From the NCBI GenBank assembly GCA_022652945.1, contig JALCRV010000002.1, positions 62,001 to 126,000 on the forward strand: 64,000 nucleotides of DNA. Reading direction: 5' to 3'. The notes beneath the pieces are model-generated. The model did not search any database. It saw only the letters and a list, made by a program, of their open reading frames with translations, and had not been told where the DNA came from. Position 1 is the first letter of the stretch; the number at the start of each line of letters is the position of its first letter. Shown one piece after another: positions 7,257 to 16,181 of the stretch. The translations under genes and the position numbers were made by a program. Source of the DNA: Bacilli bacterium. Lineage in GTDB: Bacteria > Bacillota_I > Bacilli_A > RFN20 > CAG-288.

Positions 7257-8726
7257 ATGGAAGCAGAGAAGGTAAGTAATGTCGGAGCGGAGGAGAAGAA
7301 ACTTTTACTAGACGTCAATGAGTCTCCTAAAACGGTCGGCCAGTGGATCATCTTGGCTGTCCAACACGTGCTGGCGATGTTTGTCGCCTGCATTACGGTT
7401 CCTATTCTGGTGTTCGCTAACTATCAGACAGCTACCGGGATCAATCTCGGCTCCTCAATGATCGCCCCCACCATCGTCGCGGCTGGTGTCGGGACTTTGT
7501 TCTATCTGATTGTCACGAAAATGAAATCGCCGATTTTCTTAGCCTCTTCGTTCGCTTATATGCCGGCCATGGAAGCGGCCGTCTCCATCGGGACTGTTAC
7601 GATTTCCGGAAGGACCATCCCCAACCTTTGGGCGCTCCCGGTCGGGATGCTTTTTGTCGGCTTGGTTTACTGCGCAGTCGCCCTTTGCATTAAGTTCTTC
7701 GGAGTCGGCTGGTTAAATAAACTTCTGCCTCCGATTGTTATCGGACCGGTCATCATGGTTATCGGTCTGTCCTTATCGACTTCCGCGATTAATAACCTTA
7801 CCAACGTCAATGGCGGGCCCCAAAATTACAATCTGATTCAGATTTTCTGCGGTCTAGTCGCCATGGTAGTGACAGCCTTATGTGCTCACTATGGTAAAAA
7901 GATGGTCTCTTTGATTCCGTTCGTCCTCGGGATGTTAGCTGGCTATGTCGTAGCTGCGATTTTCACTTGCATCAGCTATGGTATCGCGGATACGGCGACC
8001 GCGGCTTATTTCAGAGTCATCGATTTCAGTCCGGTCAAAAATACCTTTGAGCCGTTCGGGATTCAATCCTTCTTCTCCTGCCCGCAATTCATCTGGATGC
8101 AGGAATCCGCTCCTCTGACCTGGGGAGAAGTCGGACAGATAGCTCTGCTCTTTATCCCGGTTTCCTTCGTCACCATCTGCGAACATATCGGTGACCATAA
8201 AAACCTTTCGGGAATTATCGGAAAAGACTTGCTGACCGATCCGGGTTTAACTCGGACTTTGATCGGCGATGGTATCGCTACCTCGCTCTCCGGTATTATC
8301 TGCGGTGCTGCTAATACTTCTTACGGGGAAAACGTCGCGGTTGTCGGTGTTACGAGAATCGCTTCGACTAAAGTTATCGCTTTAGCTGCCATCATGTCTG
8401 TTTTGCTCGGCTTCCTCTCGCCGATTATGGCGATCACCACGACAATTCCGGCTTGCGTTACCGGCGGTGTCTCTTTGATCCTTTACGGGTTTATCGCTGC
8501 CTCCGGTGTGAAGATGCTGATCTCAGAACAGATCGACTTCGGGAAGACGAAGAATATCTTCGTCGCTTCGGTCATCTTGGTTTCCGGTATCGGGGGTCTG
8601 GTCTTGAAATTCGGGGATCCTACTAATCCGACTATTTCCATCACTTCGATCGCGGTTTCGATGATCTTAGGTATTCTGATGAACTGCATGCTTCGTGAAC
8701 CGAAGACTGCTCAAATAAAGAAATAG
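7257..8726 (+). CDS. uraA: Uracil permease, NCS2 family
   Basis: This inner-membrane proton symporter imports uracil for salvage. The 489 residues form the 14-segment NCS2 fold, slightly longer than E. coli UraA because of inserts near residues 255-280. Family landmarks are QHVLAMF (about 37-43), the substrate-site Glu in 'CEHIGDH' (about 310) and the uracil-type signature 'NTSYGENVAVVGVTR' (about 352), which separates it from xanthine/urate members. An AAGGGG ribosome site lies about 8 nt upstream. It is preceded by an attenuator-like leader and followed by its own terminator, so it is monocistronic. Uracil is the best substrate guess, and I am fairly sure of it. Confidence 0.88.
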   Translation: MEAEKVSNVGAEEKKLLLDVNESPKTVGQWIILAVQHVLAMFVACITVPILVFANYQTATGINLGSSMIAPTIVAAGVGTLFYLIVTKMKSPIFLASSFAYMPAMEAAVSIGTVTISGRTIPNLWALPVGMLFVGLVYCAVALCIKFFGVGWLNKLLPPIVIGPVIMVIGLSLSTSAINNLTNVNGGPQNYNLIQIFCGLVAMVVTALCAHYGKKMVSLIPFVLGMLAGYVVAAIFTCISYGIADTATAAYFRVIDFSPVKNTFEPFGIQSFFSCPQFIWMQESAPLTWGEVGQIALLFIPVSFVTICEHIGDHKNLSGIIGKDLLTDPGLTRTLIGDGIATSLSGIICGAANTSYGENVAVVGVTRIASTKVIALAAIMSVLLGFLSPIMAITTTIPACVTGGVSLILYGFIAASGVKMLISEQIDFGKTKNIFVASVILVSGIGGLVLKFGDPTNPTISITSIAVSMILGILMNCMLREPKTAQIKK

Positions 8727-8742
8727 GTTAAATCAGTCAGCA

Positions 8743-8771
8743 GGGCGCTAGAGAAATCAGCGCCCTTTTTT
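8743..8771 (+). terminator. Terminator of the uracil permease gene
   Basis: GGGCGCT pairs with AGCGCCC across a 9-nt loop and is followed by six T. Confidence 0.9.
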
Positions 8772-8840
8772 AGTGTGGATTTTCCATCTTAAAGGTTGTA
8801 AAGTCTTATTTGCAAGGAAAAGAAAAGATGATATATATTT

Positions 8841-9092
8841 ATGCTTCAATACCGTTACGATACTCAGATGTTGATCGAAGGAAAGAATCTTTCAGAAGAC
8901 GCCATCCGCGATTACATTACCAAAAATATCGAGGGTGATTGCTTATTAGCGGTCGGGGATGATGAGCTGATTAAAATTCACTTCCATACCAACACACCTT
9001 GGAAGGTGCTGGAATACGCTTCGACAATCGGCGACATCTACGATATCGTCGTCGAGAATATGGAAAGACAAGAAAACGGCCTGAAAGGTTAA
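8841..9092 (+). CDS. Stand-alone FakA/YloV middle-domain protein
   Basis: The 83 residues align by motif with the middle domain of the fatty-acid kinase subunit FakA (B. subtilis YloV): a 'Y.Tq.li.Gk.L.ed' start, then VGDDELIKIHFHT (about 38-50) and 'GDIYDIVVENMERQ' (about 63-77). FakA normally has an N-terminal DhaL nucleotide-binding domain, this middle domain and a C-terminal DegV-like domain; only the middle one is present. It may be an intact mini-protein or a relic. The ATG has no clear ribosome site, and a TTGCAA/TATATA promoter overlaps the start, so the start is uncertain. A degV/fakB homologue lies at 31.9 kb. Confidence 0.6.
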   Translation: MLQYRYDTQMLIEGKNLSEDAIRDYITKNIEGDCLLAVGDDELIKIHFHTNTPWKVLEYASTIGDIYDIVVENMERQENGLKG

Positions 9093-9101
9093 TCTTAGAC
9101 T

Positions 9102-9129
9102 AAAAAAGCGGGCAGAAGCTCGCTTTTTT
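9102..9129. terminator. Bidirectional terminator between convergent genes
   Basis: AAAAAAGCGGGC pairs with GCTCGCTTTTTT around an AGAA loop. A-rich and T-rich flanks allow it to serve both the FakA-like gene and the epimerase gene. Confidence 0.88.
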
Positions 9130-9143
9130 CATGCTCAAGAATC

Positions 9144-10145
9144 CTATTTACGATTGGCTTTCAAGTAGTCGAGAGTATCCTTGATCGTCTGCTCGAAAGG
9201 CAGATTGGTGAAGCCTAATTCATCCTTGGCTTTTTGGTTAGAGAAGGAGTTAGCATGCTCAACGACAGAGATGGCAAACTTAGTAAATAGACAACGCTGA
9301 TGGTGGAGGCGGCAATGCATTTGATAAAAGGGTGCTCCCATCTTAGCTAGCCACATAGGCAACATGACAAACTTATGTTTCTGGCCGGTAATTTCGTTGA
9401 TTGCATTGAATAACTCAGTGAAGGTTTTTTTGTTGCCCGAGAGAATATAGCCTTCGCCTTTTCTGCCTTTATCAGCCGCTAAAAGAATACCGTTAGCGAC
9501 ATCGCGGACATCGACGATATCATAACCGCCCGGGACGATTGCCCCAAGTTTTCCGCGGGAGAACTTATCGATCGTATCGATCATGTGATTGGACCCGAGA
9601 TCATTAGGCCCCACGATGGCGGAAGGGTAAACGATGACAGCATCCAAGTCTTCATCCTGGACACGGGCGCGAATCTCTTTAGTCGCCATGGCTTTGGTGA
9701 TAGGGTAACCGAAGGCTTTCGGGTCTTCGACCAAGGCTGAATTTTCGTTGGTCGGCTTACCTAAAGCTACGAAGGCATCGACGGAAGAAACATAGACGAC
9801 TCTTTTTACTTTGTATTCTTTTGCTAAATCGCAGATGTTCTGGGTCCCTAAGACATTGACCCCATAAAGGGCTTCGGTTATTTTGTTGGCGCTGATATCA
9901 ATTAAAGAGGCGATATGGAGGATATAAATGTCTTTGTCGGCAAAACCCTCAAAAAGCGGACGTAAGGTTTTCTTGTCGCGGATGTCACCGTGGAAATACA
10001 TAACCTTTCCTTTATTTTCCTTTAAAGGATGTGAAGGAATAATCAAAGCGTGGACGTAAACATCCTTTTTTTCCAAATCTTCAACGACTGTAGTCCCGAC
10101 GTGCCCATCGGCACCGGTGACTATATAAGCCTTTTCTTTTTCCAT
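9144..10145 (-). CDS. NAD(P)-dependent epimerase/dehydratase (extended SDR)
   Basis: This is a Rossmann-fold extended short-chain dehydrogenase, probably cytoplasmic. TGADGHVG near the N-terminus binds the dinucleotide, and YPITK (about residue 153) supplies the catalytic Tyr and Lys, preceded by a conserved SS in 'VYVSSVDAF'. The sequence is closest in feel to the dihydroflavonol-reductase / 3-beta-HSD-like group, so the substrate cannot be named. The ORF track begins at a GTG at 10157, but AAGGAAG is 11 nt from the ATG at 10145, which I prefer (333 residues). A segment near residue 275 is unusually rich in Cys and His (MHCRLHHQRC). It converges on the FakA-like gene. Confidence 0.8.
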   Translation of the reverse strand: MEKEKAYIVTGADGHVGTTVVEDLEKKDVYVHALIIPSHPLKENKGKVMYFHGDIRDKKTLRPLFEGFADKDIYILHIASLIDISANKITEALYGVNVLGTQNICDLAKEYKVKRVVYVSSVDAFVALGKPTNENSALVEDPKAFGYPITKAMATKEIRARVQDEDLDAVIVYPSAIVGPNDLGSNHMIDTIDKFSRGKLGAIVPGGYDIVDVRDVANGILLAADKGRKGEGYILSGNKKTFTELFNAINEITGQKHKFVMLPMWLAKMGAPFYQMHCRLHHQRCLFTKFAISVVEHANSFSNQKAKDELGFTNLPFEQTIKDTLDYLKANRK

Positions 10146-10241
10146 TTTTTGTTTCACTTCCTTCTCTTATTTTAGCATAAATCCTTCTATTTCGCTTAAA
10201 AGCAAGGGGGAACTGCTGACACTTTTATCATCTTATCGTAA

Positions 10242-10255
10242 TGTAAGCGTTAACA
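10242..10255 (+). promoter_or_regulatory. cre box (CcpA-type operator) over the -35 of the GPH symporter gene
   Basis: TGTAAGCGTTAACA matches the cre consensus TGWAANCGNTNWCA at every position. Its last six bases are also the -35 hexamer of the promoter, so binding should block RNA polymerase. A LacI-family local regulator is an alternative binder, but none is adjacent. Confidence 0.78.
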
Positions 10256-10278
10256 TCCATGCTATTTAGAGTTAAAAT
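10250..10278 (+). promoter_or_regulatory. Promoter of the GPH symporter gene
   Basis: TTAACA, a 17-nt spacer and TAAAAT. The -35 lies inside the cre box. Confidence 0.75.
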
Positions 10279-10323
10279 GAAGCAGTAAAAGGCCTAGCGC
10301 CTTAAAAGTTAGGGGGAATCAAA

Positions 10324-12015
10324 ATGGACGAGAAGAAACATTCCAGAGGCTTGACCGCCGGCACTTTTGAAGGGAACAAAATCCCAAAAGCTACTTCGTG
10401 GATCTATTCTTTATCAGGTATTTTCCGCGATGCTTGTTACGCTTTAATCAGCGGAAGCTTTCTAAACTACGCTAAGACAGCTGGTTTATTGGATGCTTCC
10501 CAATATAACGCCCAGCTTTCCGTAATCGTCATTCTCTATATTCTCTGTCTGATCTGGGATGGCTTCAACGATCCGATCATGGGTATCATCATTGAAAAAT
10601 GCCATTTTAAGACTGGAAAGTTCCGCCCGTGGATCTTAATCGGGGCAATCGGCAACGCTATCGTGCTTTTATTGATGTTCCTTACTAAGCCTACCGGTTG
10701 GGCCTTTGTCGCTTGCTTCGGTATTTATTACTTCAGCTGGGACTTCGTCTTCACGATGAACGATATCGGTTACTGGTCGATGCTCCCGTCTCTATCCTCG
10801 GATGAAAAAGAGAGAAACAAGATTACGACCATGGTAACAGTCGCTACCACCATCGGCTCGGTTGCGATGTACGGCTGCACTGGATTATTAGTGAAGAGCT
10901 ACAATATCGGCACCATTTACGGCTATATTGCAATCCCGGTCGCCATTTTGTTCCTAGCTGGTCAAGCGGCGGTTTTCTTCTTCTGCAAGGAACACGCTAG
11001 AGATCAAAAGCAAGACGAGATTTCCTCAGGGACAAAGTTCTCCGATCTATTTAAGATGATTAAGCAGAATAAACCCTTAAGGATGGTGGTCATCGCTATC
11101 TTCTGCTACTATCTGGTCGGGGCGATGCTGCAAGGCTGCGGGTATGATTATTTCTACTTTGTCTACGGCTACGGTGGCAACTTAGGCGGTAAGATTGCGA
11201 CATATTTCTTAGGCGTTTATGTCCTCTCCGCTTTGGTGGCCCAAGCTCTATATACCGTAATTGCTAAACATATGAAGCAGATGGATATCCTGAAACTGAC
11301 TTTCTGGATTGCTTTAGTCTCCTTTATCGTCTTCTTCTTTATCGCCTTCCCGCTATATCCTAATCACACCGGGAAGAATATGAACGGAGACATCGTGGCT
11401 GTTCCTCTGGCATATACTGATAATTTCTCGGTCGTTTACGATGAGACCTTAAAACAAAACGTCATGACGATGAACCCGCTTTCCGATACGGCCTGGCTGA
11501 TTTTTATCCCGGTCTTGTTCTTCTCCTCTTCCTTAGGTGTCTTCTACCTGGCTCTATTGGTCATGATGCAGAACTCAATCGAATATAACGAATGGAAATT
11601 CGGAGAAAGAAAAGAATCGGTCGCCTTCGCTTGGAGACCGTTGGTCGCTAAGCTTTCTTCCGCCGCCAAGCAGGGAATCTATATGCTGACTTTGGTGGCT
11701 TCCGGAACATTGATTGTCTATCAAAAGATCGATACGATCTCCGCTGATGTGGCCACGAAAGCTGCAACTCAGGCTGAGGCGGAAACTAATGTCCAAAATG
11801 CTATCGGTGGGCTTTCGGCCTCCAACATCAATCTCTTCGGCATCTGGTTTGTCGGAGTCTTGGTCATCGGCCTGTGTCTAGCTTATGGCTTCATGCGTTT
11901 CGGCTTCCATTTAACGGAAGATGAACATGCTAAGATCTTGAAAGAACTGGAAGCTAGGCATTTAGAAGAGACGAAAGCTAAGCCGAGCGAAGCGGTTACT
12001 TCTGAAACTAAATAA
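10324..12015 (+). CDS. Glycoside-pentoside-hexuronide (GPH) cation symporter, MelB type
   Basis: This 12-helix major-facilitator-fold permease imports a sugar or glycoside with Na+ or H+. The family hallmarks 'WDGFNDPIMG' (about 79-88, with the cation-site Asp residues) and 'TGKFRPWIL' (about 100) are intact. At 563 residues it is longer than MelB (about 470) because of a 45-residue extracytoplasmic-looking insert near 345-390 and an acidic/Lys-rich tail. AGGGGGAA precedes the ATG. The cre box at its promoter points to carbon-catabolite repression, which fits a non-preferred sugar. No glycosidase is adjacent, so the sugar is unknown. Confidence 0.87.
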   Translation: MDEKKHSRGLTAGTFEGNKIPKATSWIYSLSGIFRDACYALISGSFLNYAKTAGLLDASQYNAQLSVIVILYILCLIWDGFNDPIMGIIIEKCHFKTGKFRPWILIGAIGNAIVLLLMFLTKPTGWAFVACFGIYYFSWDFVFTMNDIGYWSMLPSLSSDEKERNKITTMVTVATTIGSVAMYGCTGLLVKSYNIGTIYGYIAIPVAILFLAGQAAVFFFCKEHARDQKQDEISSGTKFSDLFKMIKQNKPLRMVVIAIFCYYLVGAMLQGCGYDYFYFVYGYGGNLGGKIATYFLGVYVLSALVAQALYTVIAKHMKQMDILKLTFWIALVSFIVFFFIAFPLYPNHTGKNMNGDIVAVPLAYTDNFSVVYDETLKQNVMTMNPLSDTAWLIFIPVLFFSSSLGVFYLALLVMMQNSIEYNEWKFGERKESVAFAWRPLVAKLSSAAKQGIYMLTLVASGTLIVYQKIDTISADVATKAATQAEAETNVQNAIGGLSASNINLFGIWFVGVLVIGLCLAYGFMRFGFHLTEDEHAKILKELEARHLEETKAKPSEAVTSETK

Positions 12016-12042
12016 TTTAATTGATTGATTTGATGATGCTAG

Positions 12043-12075
12043 CACTCCGGAAGAGTTTCCGGAGTGATTTTTTTT
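12043..12075 (+). terminator. Terminator of the GPH symporter gene
   Basis: A perfect 10-bp stem CACTCCGGAA / TTCCGGAGTG has a GAGT loop followed by a T run. Confidence 0.93.
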
Positions 12076-12154
12076 AATAAAAGTTGATTTGAAACCCTTT
12101 TCTTACCCAAAACTTCGTCTTCAAGGCTTATACTAGAAAAGTCAGGTTTACCTC

Positions 12155-13894
12155 ATGTTCCATCTTTATAATAAATATTGGAAGTACTATAAATGGCAGG
12201 CGATCTTAGCTCCGATTTTTAAAATGCTCGAAGCGGTTTTTGCTTTGTTGGTCCCGATTGTTGTTAAAAGAATCATCGATCAAGGCATCGTCGGGGGAGC
12301 AGGTGAAGGCTATATCCTTAACCAAGGCTGGATCCTTTTAGGCCTAGCGGTCGTCGGTTTTTTGACTACGATGGTCTGTCAGGTGTTCGCCGTCAAGGTT
12401 TCTTCCTCTTATGGCTTTCATGTTCGCAACGATATCTATAAAAAGATCAATGAGCTTTCTTTAAAAGAGGAAGATGAATTTACTCCTTCCTCCTTAGAGA
12501 CCAGAATTTCCTCAGATGTGACCATCACGCAAAAAGGCCTGACTTTGCTTTTAAGATTAGCGATCCGTGCTCCTTTCTTAGTTATCGGTTCGATTGTCAT
12601 GGCTTTTATCCTTTCTCCGGAAGATGGCTGGATTTTCATCTTGACCGGTCTTCTTTTAGGCTTTGTGATCTGGCTGATTTCTTATCTTTCCTTACCGAAA
12701 AATAACAAGATTCAGAAAAAACTAGATCAGGTCACTACCGTAGGAAATGATAATCTGGAAGGCGCCAGAGTCGTTAGAGCCTTCAATAAAGAAGAATATG
12801 AGAAGAAGCGTTTCTTTTCTTCCGTTGATGACTTAGAGAAAATATCTAAGCAATTAGCCAAGATTTCTTCCTGGCTTAACCCTCTTAACTCCTTAATTAT
12901 TAATTTAGGTATCATCCTCGTCTTATGGGCGGGAAGCAGGGACATCAATGTCCAGGGTGGCTTAACGGCTGGGGACGTGGTGGCCTTAGTTAACTATATG
13001 AACCAGATTGCCGCGGCGGAAGTCGTGGTCGCTAACCTGGTGACGGTTTTTTCTAAATCTTCTTCTTCCGCGAAGAGAATCGATCAAGTCCTGACTAAAG
13101 AGCCTTCGATCGTTGGTGGGGAGATAAAACCTGATTTAAACGTCGATGGCTCGATAGAGTTCGACGATGTTTCCTTCGCTTATGATTCCGCTTCCGCCCC
13201 GGCTTTAAAGGACATCTCTTTCAAAGCTGAAAAAGGTCAGGTGATCGGCATCATCGGCGGCACCGGCTCGGGCAAGACGACTTTAGCTGACTTGCTCGAT
13301 CGCTTCTACGATGTTTCTTCAGGTTCGATTAAAATCGGCGGGAGTGATATCCGCAAGTGGGACTTATCTTACCTTCGTTCTTCAATCGGTTATGTCAGCC
13401 AGCATTCGGTTTTATTTTCCGGCACGATTAAATCCAATTTATTGATGTCCTGCCCGGAAGCGAACGACAAAGCGATCGAAGATGCCATCAGGATTTCTCA
13501 ATCGAAAGATATTGTCTCCTCGAAAAAAGATGGCTTAGAGAGCGAAGTAAACCAAGGGGGAAAGAACTTCTCCGGTGGGCAGAAGCAGAGACTTTCAATC
13601 GCCAGGGCCTTAGTTAAAAAAACCCAGATTTTGATTTTGGATGATTCTTCCTCAGCCTTGGATTTCAAGACTGATTTTGAGTTGAGGAAAGCTTTAAAAG
13701 AGGAACTGTCCGGCATGACGGTCTTCCTGATTTCTCAAAGAGTCTCTTCGATTCGTGATGCTGATCAGATTTTAGTCCTTGATCAAGGTCGGATGGTCGG
13801 CTTAGGCAAGGATCAAGATCTTTACAAGACTTCACCGATCTATAAGGAAATCTCCGATTCCCAACGTCAGCAGAAAGCGGGGGAAAGCAAATGA
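12155..13894 (+). CDS. ABC exporter half-transporter, degenerate-site subunit of a heterodimer
   Basis: This type IV ABC exporter has six membrane helices (about 1-320) followed by an ATPase domain. Walker A is GGTGSGKTT (about 366) and the signature is FSGGQ (about 471). The catalytic Glu after Walker B is Asp (LILDDSSSALD, about 497) and the switch His is Gln (ISQRVSS, about 526). Those changes are typical of the degenerate-site subunit in heterodimeric exporters such as LmrCD, BmrCD and TM287/288. Its last codons overlap the partner gene by 4 nt. Only a loose AGG precedes the ATG, and a TATACT -10 ends 20 nt upstream. Multidrug or lipid export is the usual role; the substrate is unknown. 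Confidence 0.88.
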   Translation: MFHLYNKYWKYYKWQAILAPIFKMLEAVFALLVPIVVKRIIDQGIVGGAGEGYILNQGWILLGLAVVGFLTTMVCQVFAVKVSSSYGFHVRNDIYKKINELSLKEEDEFTPSSLETRISSDVTITQKGLTLLLRLAIRAPFLVIGSIVMAFILSPEDGWIFILTGLLLGFVIWLISYLSLPKNNKIQKKLDQVTTVGNDNLEGARVVRAFNKEEYEKKRFFSSVDDLEKISKQLAKISSWLNPLNSLIINLGIILVLWAGSRDINVQGGLTAGDVVALVNYMNQIAAAEVVVANLVTVFSKSSSSAKRIDQVLTKEPSIVGGEIKPDLNVDGSIEFDDVSFAYDSASAPALKDISFKAEKGQVIGIIGGTGSGKTTLADLLDRFYDVSSGSIKIGGSDIRKWDLSYLRSSIGYVSQHSVLFSGTIKSNLLMSCPEANDKAIEDAIRISQSKDIVSSKKDGLESEVNQGGKNFSGGQKQRLSIARALVKKTQILILDDSSSALDFKTDFELRKALKEELSGMTVFLISQRVSSIRDADQILVLDQGRMVGLGKDQDLYKTSPIYKEISDSQRQQKAGESK

Positions 13895-15621
13895 AAAAAG
13901 AAAACGGCCTGAAGTTTATTTTCTCGTTTGCCAAGGATTATCGCTTGGAGTTGCTTTTGGCTTTCTTCTGTTCTTTAGTCTATGTTTCGACCTATATCGC
14001 GGTTCCTTTATTCTCCGGGCAAGCCTTGGATTATATTAAAGCCGGAGATGGAAAATCCGCTACCCTGGATATTATCTTAATTGCTTCTTTAACTCTCGGA
14101 GGGGGTGTTTTCTATTACCTGATGAGTTTCTTCTCCTCCGATGTTGCATATAAGATGGCCAGAGATATGCGAAAGCAGGCCATGGATAAGATCTTGAAGG
14201 CCAAGTTGGCTTTCCTTGATAAGAAGGCACACGGGGATATTATTTCAACTTTGATCGGAGATGTGGATATCATTTCCGATGGTCTAGTGGAGACTTTCTT
14301 AGAGTTCTTCACGGGGCTTTTTACGATTATCGGGACTTTGGTGATGATGATGATCGTCTGCTACCCGTTGGGCTTAACGGTTATTCTTCTTACTCCTTTA
14401 AGCATGATCGCCGCATATTTTATCGCTAAAGGAACTAAGAAGACCTTTAAGAAACAATCCGATTTAAGAGGTAAACTAAACGCCTTAAGCGTCGAGACGA
14501 TCTCCAATGGGAAGAATGTAATGGCCTATAATTATCAGGAAGAAGCCAAGAAGGAATTCCTCTCCCGCTCGAAAGCCTTAGAGGAATATGATTTCAAGAC
14601 CGAATTCCTTTCCGCCTTCATCAATCCGATGACAAGAATGCTTAACGCTATTATCTACGGGGCGGTAGCGACGGTCGGGGCTATCTTTATCGTTAAAGGG
14701 CAATTCAGTATGTCAGCCGGCGATCTGATGACATTTTTGATGTTTACGAATAACTACACTCAACCGTTCAATGCCATATCTAACGTCATTTCCGATCTGC
14801 AGAATTGCTTTGCTTCCGCTTCGCGTTTAAATGAATTGCTGAAGATTCCGCAGATTGAGATTCAACCTGGAGAAGAGAAGATGGAACAAGCTGATGGTTC
14901 TCTATCTTTCCAGAATGTCAGTTTCTCCTATGATCCAGCAAGGCCTTTATTAAGAGATATCGATGTCAGTATCAAACCTGGCATGCATGTAGCCTTAGTC
15001 GGTTCAACCGGATGTGGGAAAACGACTTTAATTAATCTTCTGATGCGCTTTTATGATCCGGATGGCGGAAAGATTATCCTCAGCGGCAAAGATACGAAAT
15101 ATCTCTCGCGGGAATCTATCAGGAATATCTTTGGAATGGTTTTGCAGGATACTTGGGTCTTTAGAGGAACCATCAAGGAAAATATCGCTTACGGGGCGGA
15201 AAACCCGAGCGAAGAAGAGATTGAAGCGGCAGCCAAGAAAGCGAATGCTGATTTCTTTATAAAGCAGATGAAGGACGGTTACGATAACTTCTTAAATTCC
15301 GCTGAAGCTCTTTCCGAAGGGCAGAAACAGTTAATCTGTATCGCCAGATTGATGCTGAAGAAGCCTAAGATGCTAATCCTTGATGAGGCAACTTCCAATA
15401 TCGATACTCGTTCCGAACTCCTCATTCAAAAGGCTTTTGATCAAATGATGGAAAATAAAACCTCGCTGGTGATTGCTCACCGTCTTTCCACCATCGTGAA
15501 CGCCGATCTGATACTGGTGATGAAAGATGGCAAAATCATCGAGCGAGGCACCCACGGAGAATTGATAACCCACGGGGGCTTTTATAAAGAGCTGTACGAA
15601 TCGCAGTTTGCTAAGGCTTAA
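13891..15621 (+). CDS. ABC exporter half-transporter, consensus-Walker subunit of the heterodimer
   Basis: This is the partner of the preceding gene, coupled by ATGA. It has six membrane helices (about 1-325) and then the ATPase domain: Walker A GSTGCGKTT (about 370), signature LSEGQ (about 473, where the first Gly of SGG is Glu), Walker B LILDEATSNID with catalytic Glu, and switch His in IAHRLST. Combined with the first subunit's normal signature, this gives one canonical and one degenerate ATP site. That is exactly the asymmetric arrangement of heterodimeric exporters. A MarR regulator lies 14 nt beyond on the opposite strand and may control the pair. Confidence 0.9.
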   Translation: MKKENGLKFIFSFAKDYRLELLLAFFCSLVYVSTYIAVPLFSGQALDYIKAGDGKSATLDIILIASLTLGGGVFYYLMSFFSSDVAYKMARDMRKQAMDKILKAKLAFLDKKAHGDIISTLIGDVDIISDGLVETFLEFFTGLFTIIGTLVMMMIVCYPLGLTVILLTPLSMIAAYFIAKGTKKTFKKQSDLRGKLNALSVETISNGKNVMAYNYQEEAKKEFLSRSKALEEYDFKTEFLSAFINPMTRMLNAIIYGAVATVGAIFIVKGQFSMSAGDLMTFLMFTNNYTQPFNAISNVISDLQNCFASASRLNELLKIPQIEIQPGEEKMEQADGSLSFQNVSFSYDPARPLLRDIDVSIKPGMHVALVGSTGCGKTTLINLLMRFYDPDGGKIILSGKDTKYLSRESIRNIFGMVLQDTWVFRGTIKENIAYGAENPSEEEIEAAAKKANADFFIKQMKDGYDNFLNSAEALSEGQKQLICIARLMLKKPKMLILDEATSNIDTRSELLIQKAFDQMMENKTSLVIAHRLSTIVNADLILVMKDGKIIERGTHGELITHGGFYKELYESQFAKA

Positions 15622-15635
15622 ACTATCTTTTGATT

Positions 15636-16076
15636 TCAGTCGAATCTAAAAAGGTTATTGACCTTCAAGCCTGTGATGATTTTATCTTGGACGGAACTGA
15701 CCGAGGCAAGTTCATCTTTAGTTAATATCCCGCTGATCTGGGCATCATAAGAATCGAAGAAACGGTAGAATTCCTCAGCGATTTCTTTGCCTTCCGGGGT
15801 AAGATTCACCACGCAGACACGTTGATCACGAAGCGGACGGCTTTTTTCAACGTAGCCTAAAGTAATCAACTTCTGGCTATCTCTGGTGATCTTGGCATTG
15901 TCGCAACATAAATTGATAGCTAATTCGCTCATGTTAATCGGAGCGTATAAAGAAATTTCAAGAAAAACCGCCAGCAAACTATCATTTAAATGGTTCTTTT
16001 CCATCAGCGGCTTAGCTTGTTTATAGACATCTAAAGCAATGCGCATCGTCTTCGTCGAAATGTTTTCCTTATACAT
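15636..16076 (-). CDS. MarR-family transcriptional regulator
   Basis: The 146 residues form a winged-helix DNA-binding protein. The HTH falls at about 53-80 (MSELAINLCCDNAKITRDSQKL) and the wing at about 88-103, with the family's 'DQRVCVVNLTPEG' strand. A pair of Cys sits in the recognition region (LCCDN), which might sense oxidants, though this is inference. It converges tail-to-tail on the ABC exporter operon with a 14-nt gap and no visible terminator. MarR proteins next to exporters often repress them, but no operator-like palindrome is obvious at the exporter promoter. Confidence 0.87.
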   Translation of the reverse strand: MYKENISTKTMRIALDVYKQAKPLMEKNHLNDSLLAVFLEISLYAPINMSELAINLCCDNAKITRDSQKLITLGYVEKSRPLRDQRVCVVNLTPEGKEIAEEFYRFFDSYDAQISGILTKDELASVSSVQDKIITGLKVNNLFRFD

Positions 16077-16117
16077 TAAAAAATTACCAGCCTTTTCTAC
16101 CCACGGACAGTAACCTT

Positions 16118-16146
16118 ATTATGTATATAAAAAGGCAGATATGCAA
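16118..16146 (-). promoter_or_regulatory. Promoter of the marR-like gene
   Basis: On the minus strand, TTGCAT, a 17-nt spacer and CATAAT precede the gene by about 40 nt. Confidence 0.55.
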
Positions 16147-16181
16147 GTAAAAAATCAATTTGGGCAAGGAAATGCAATGAT

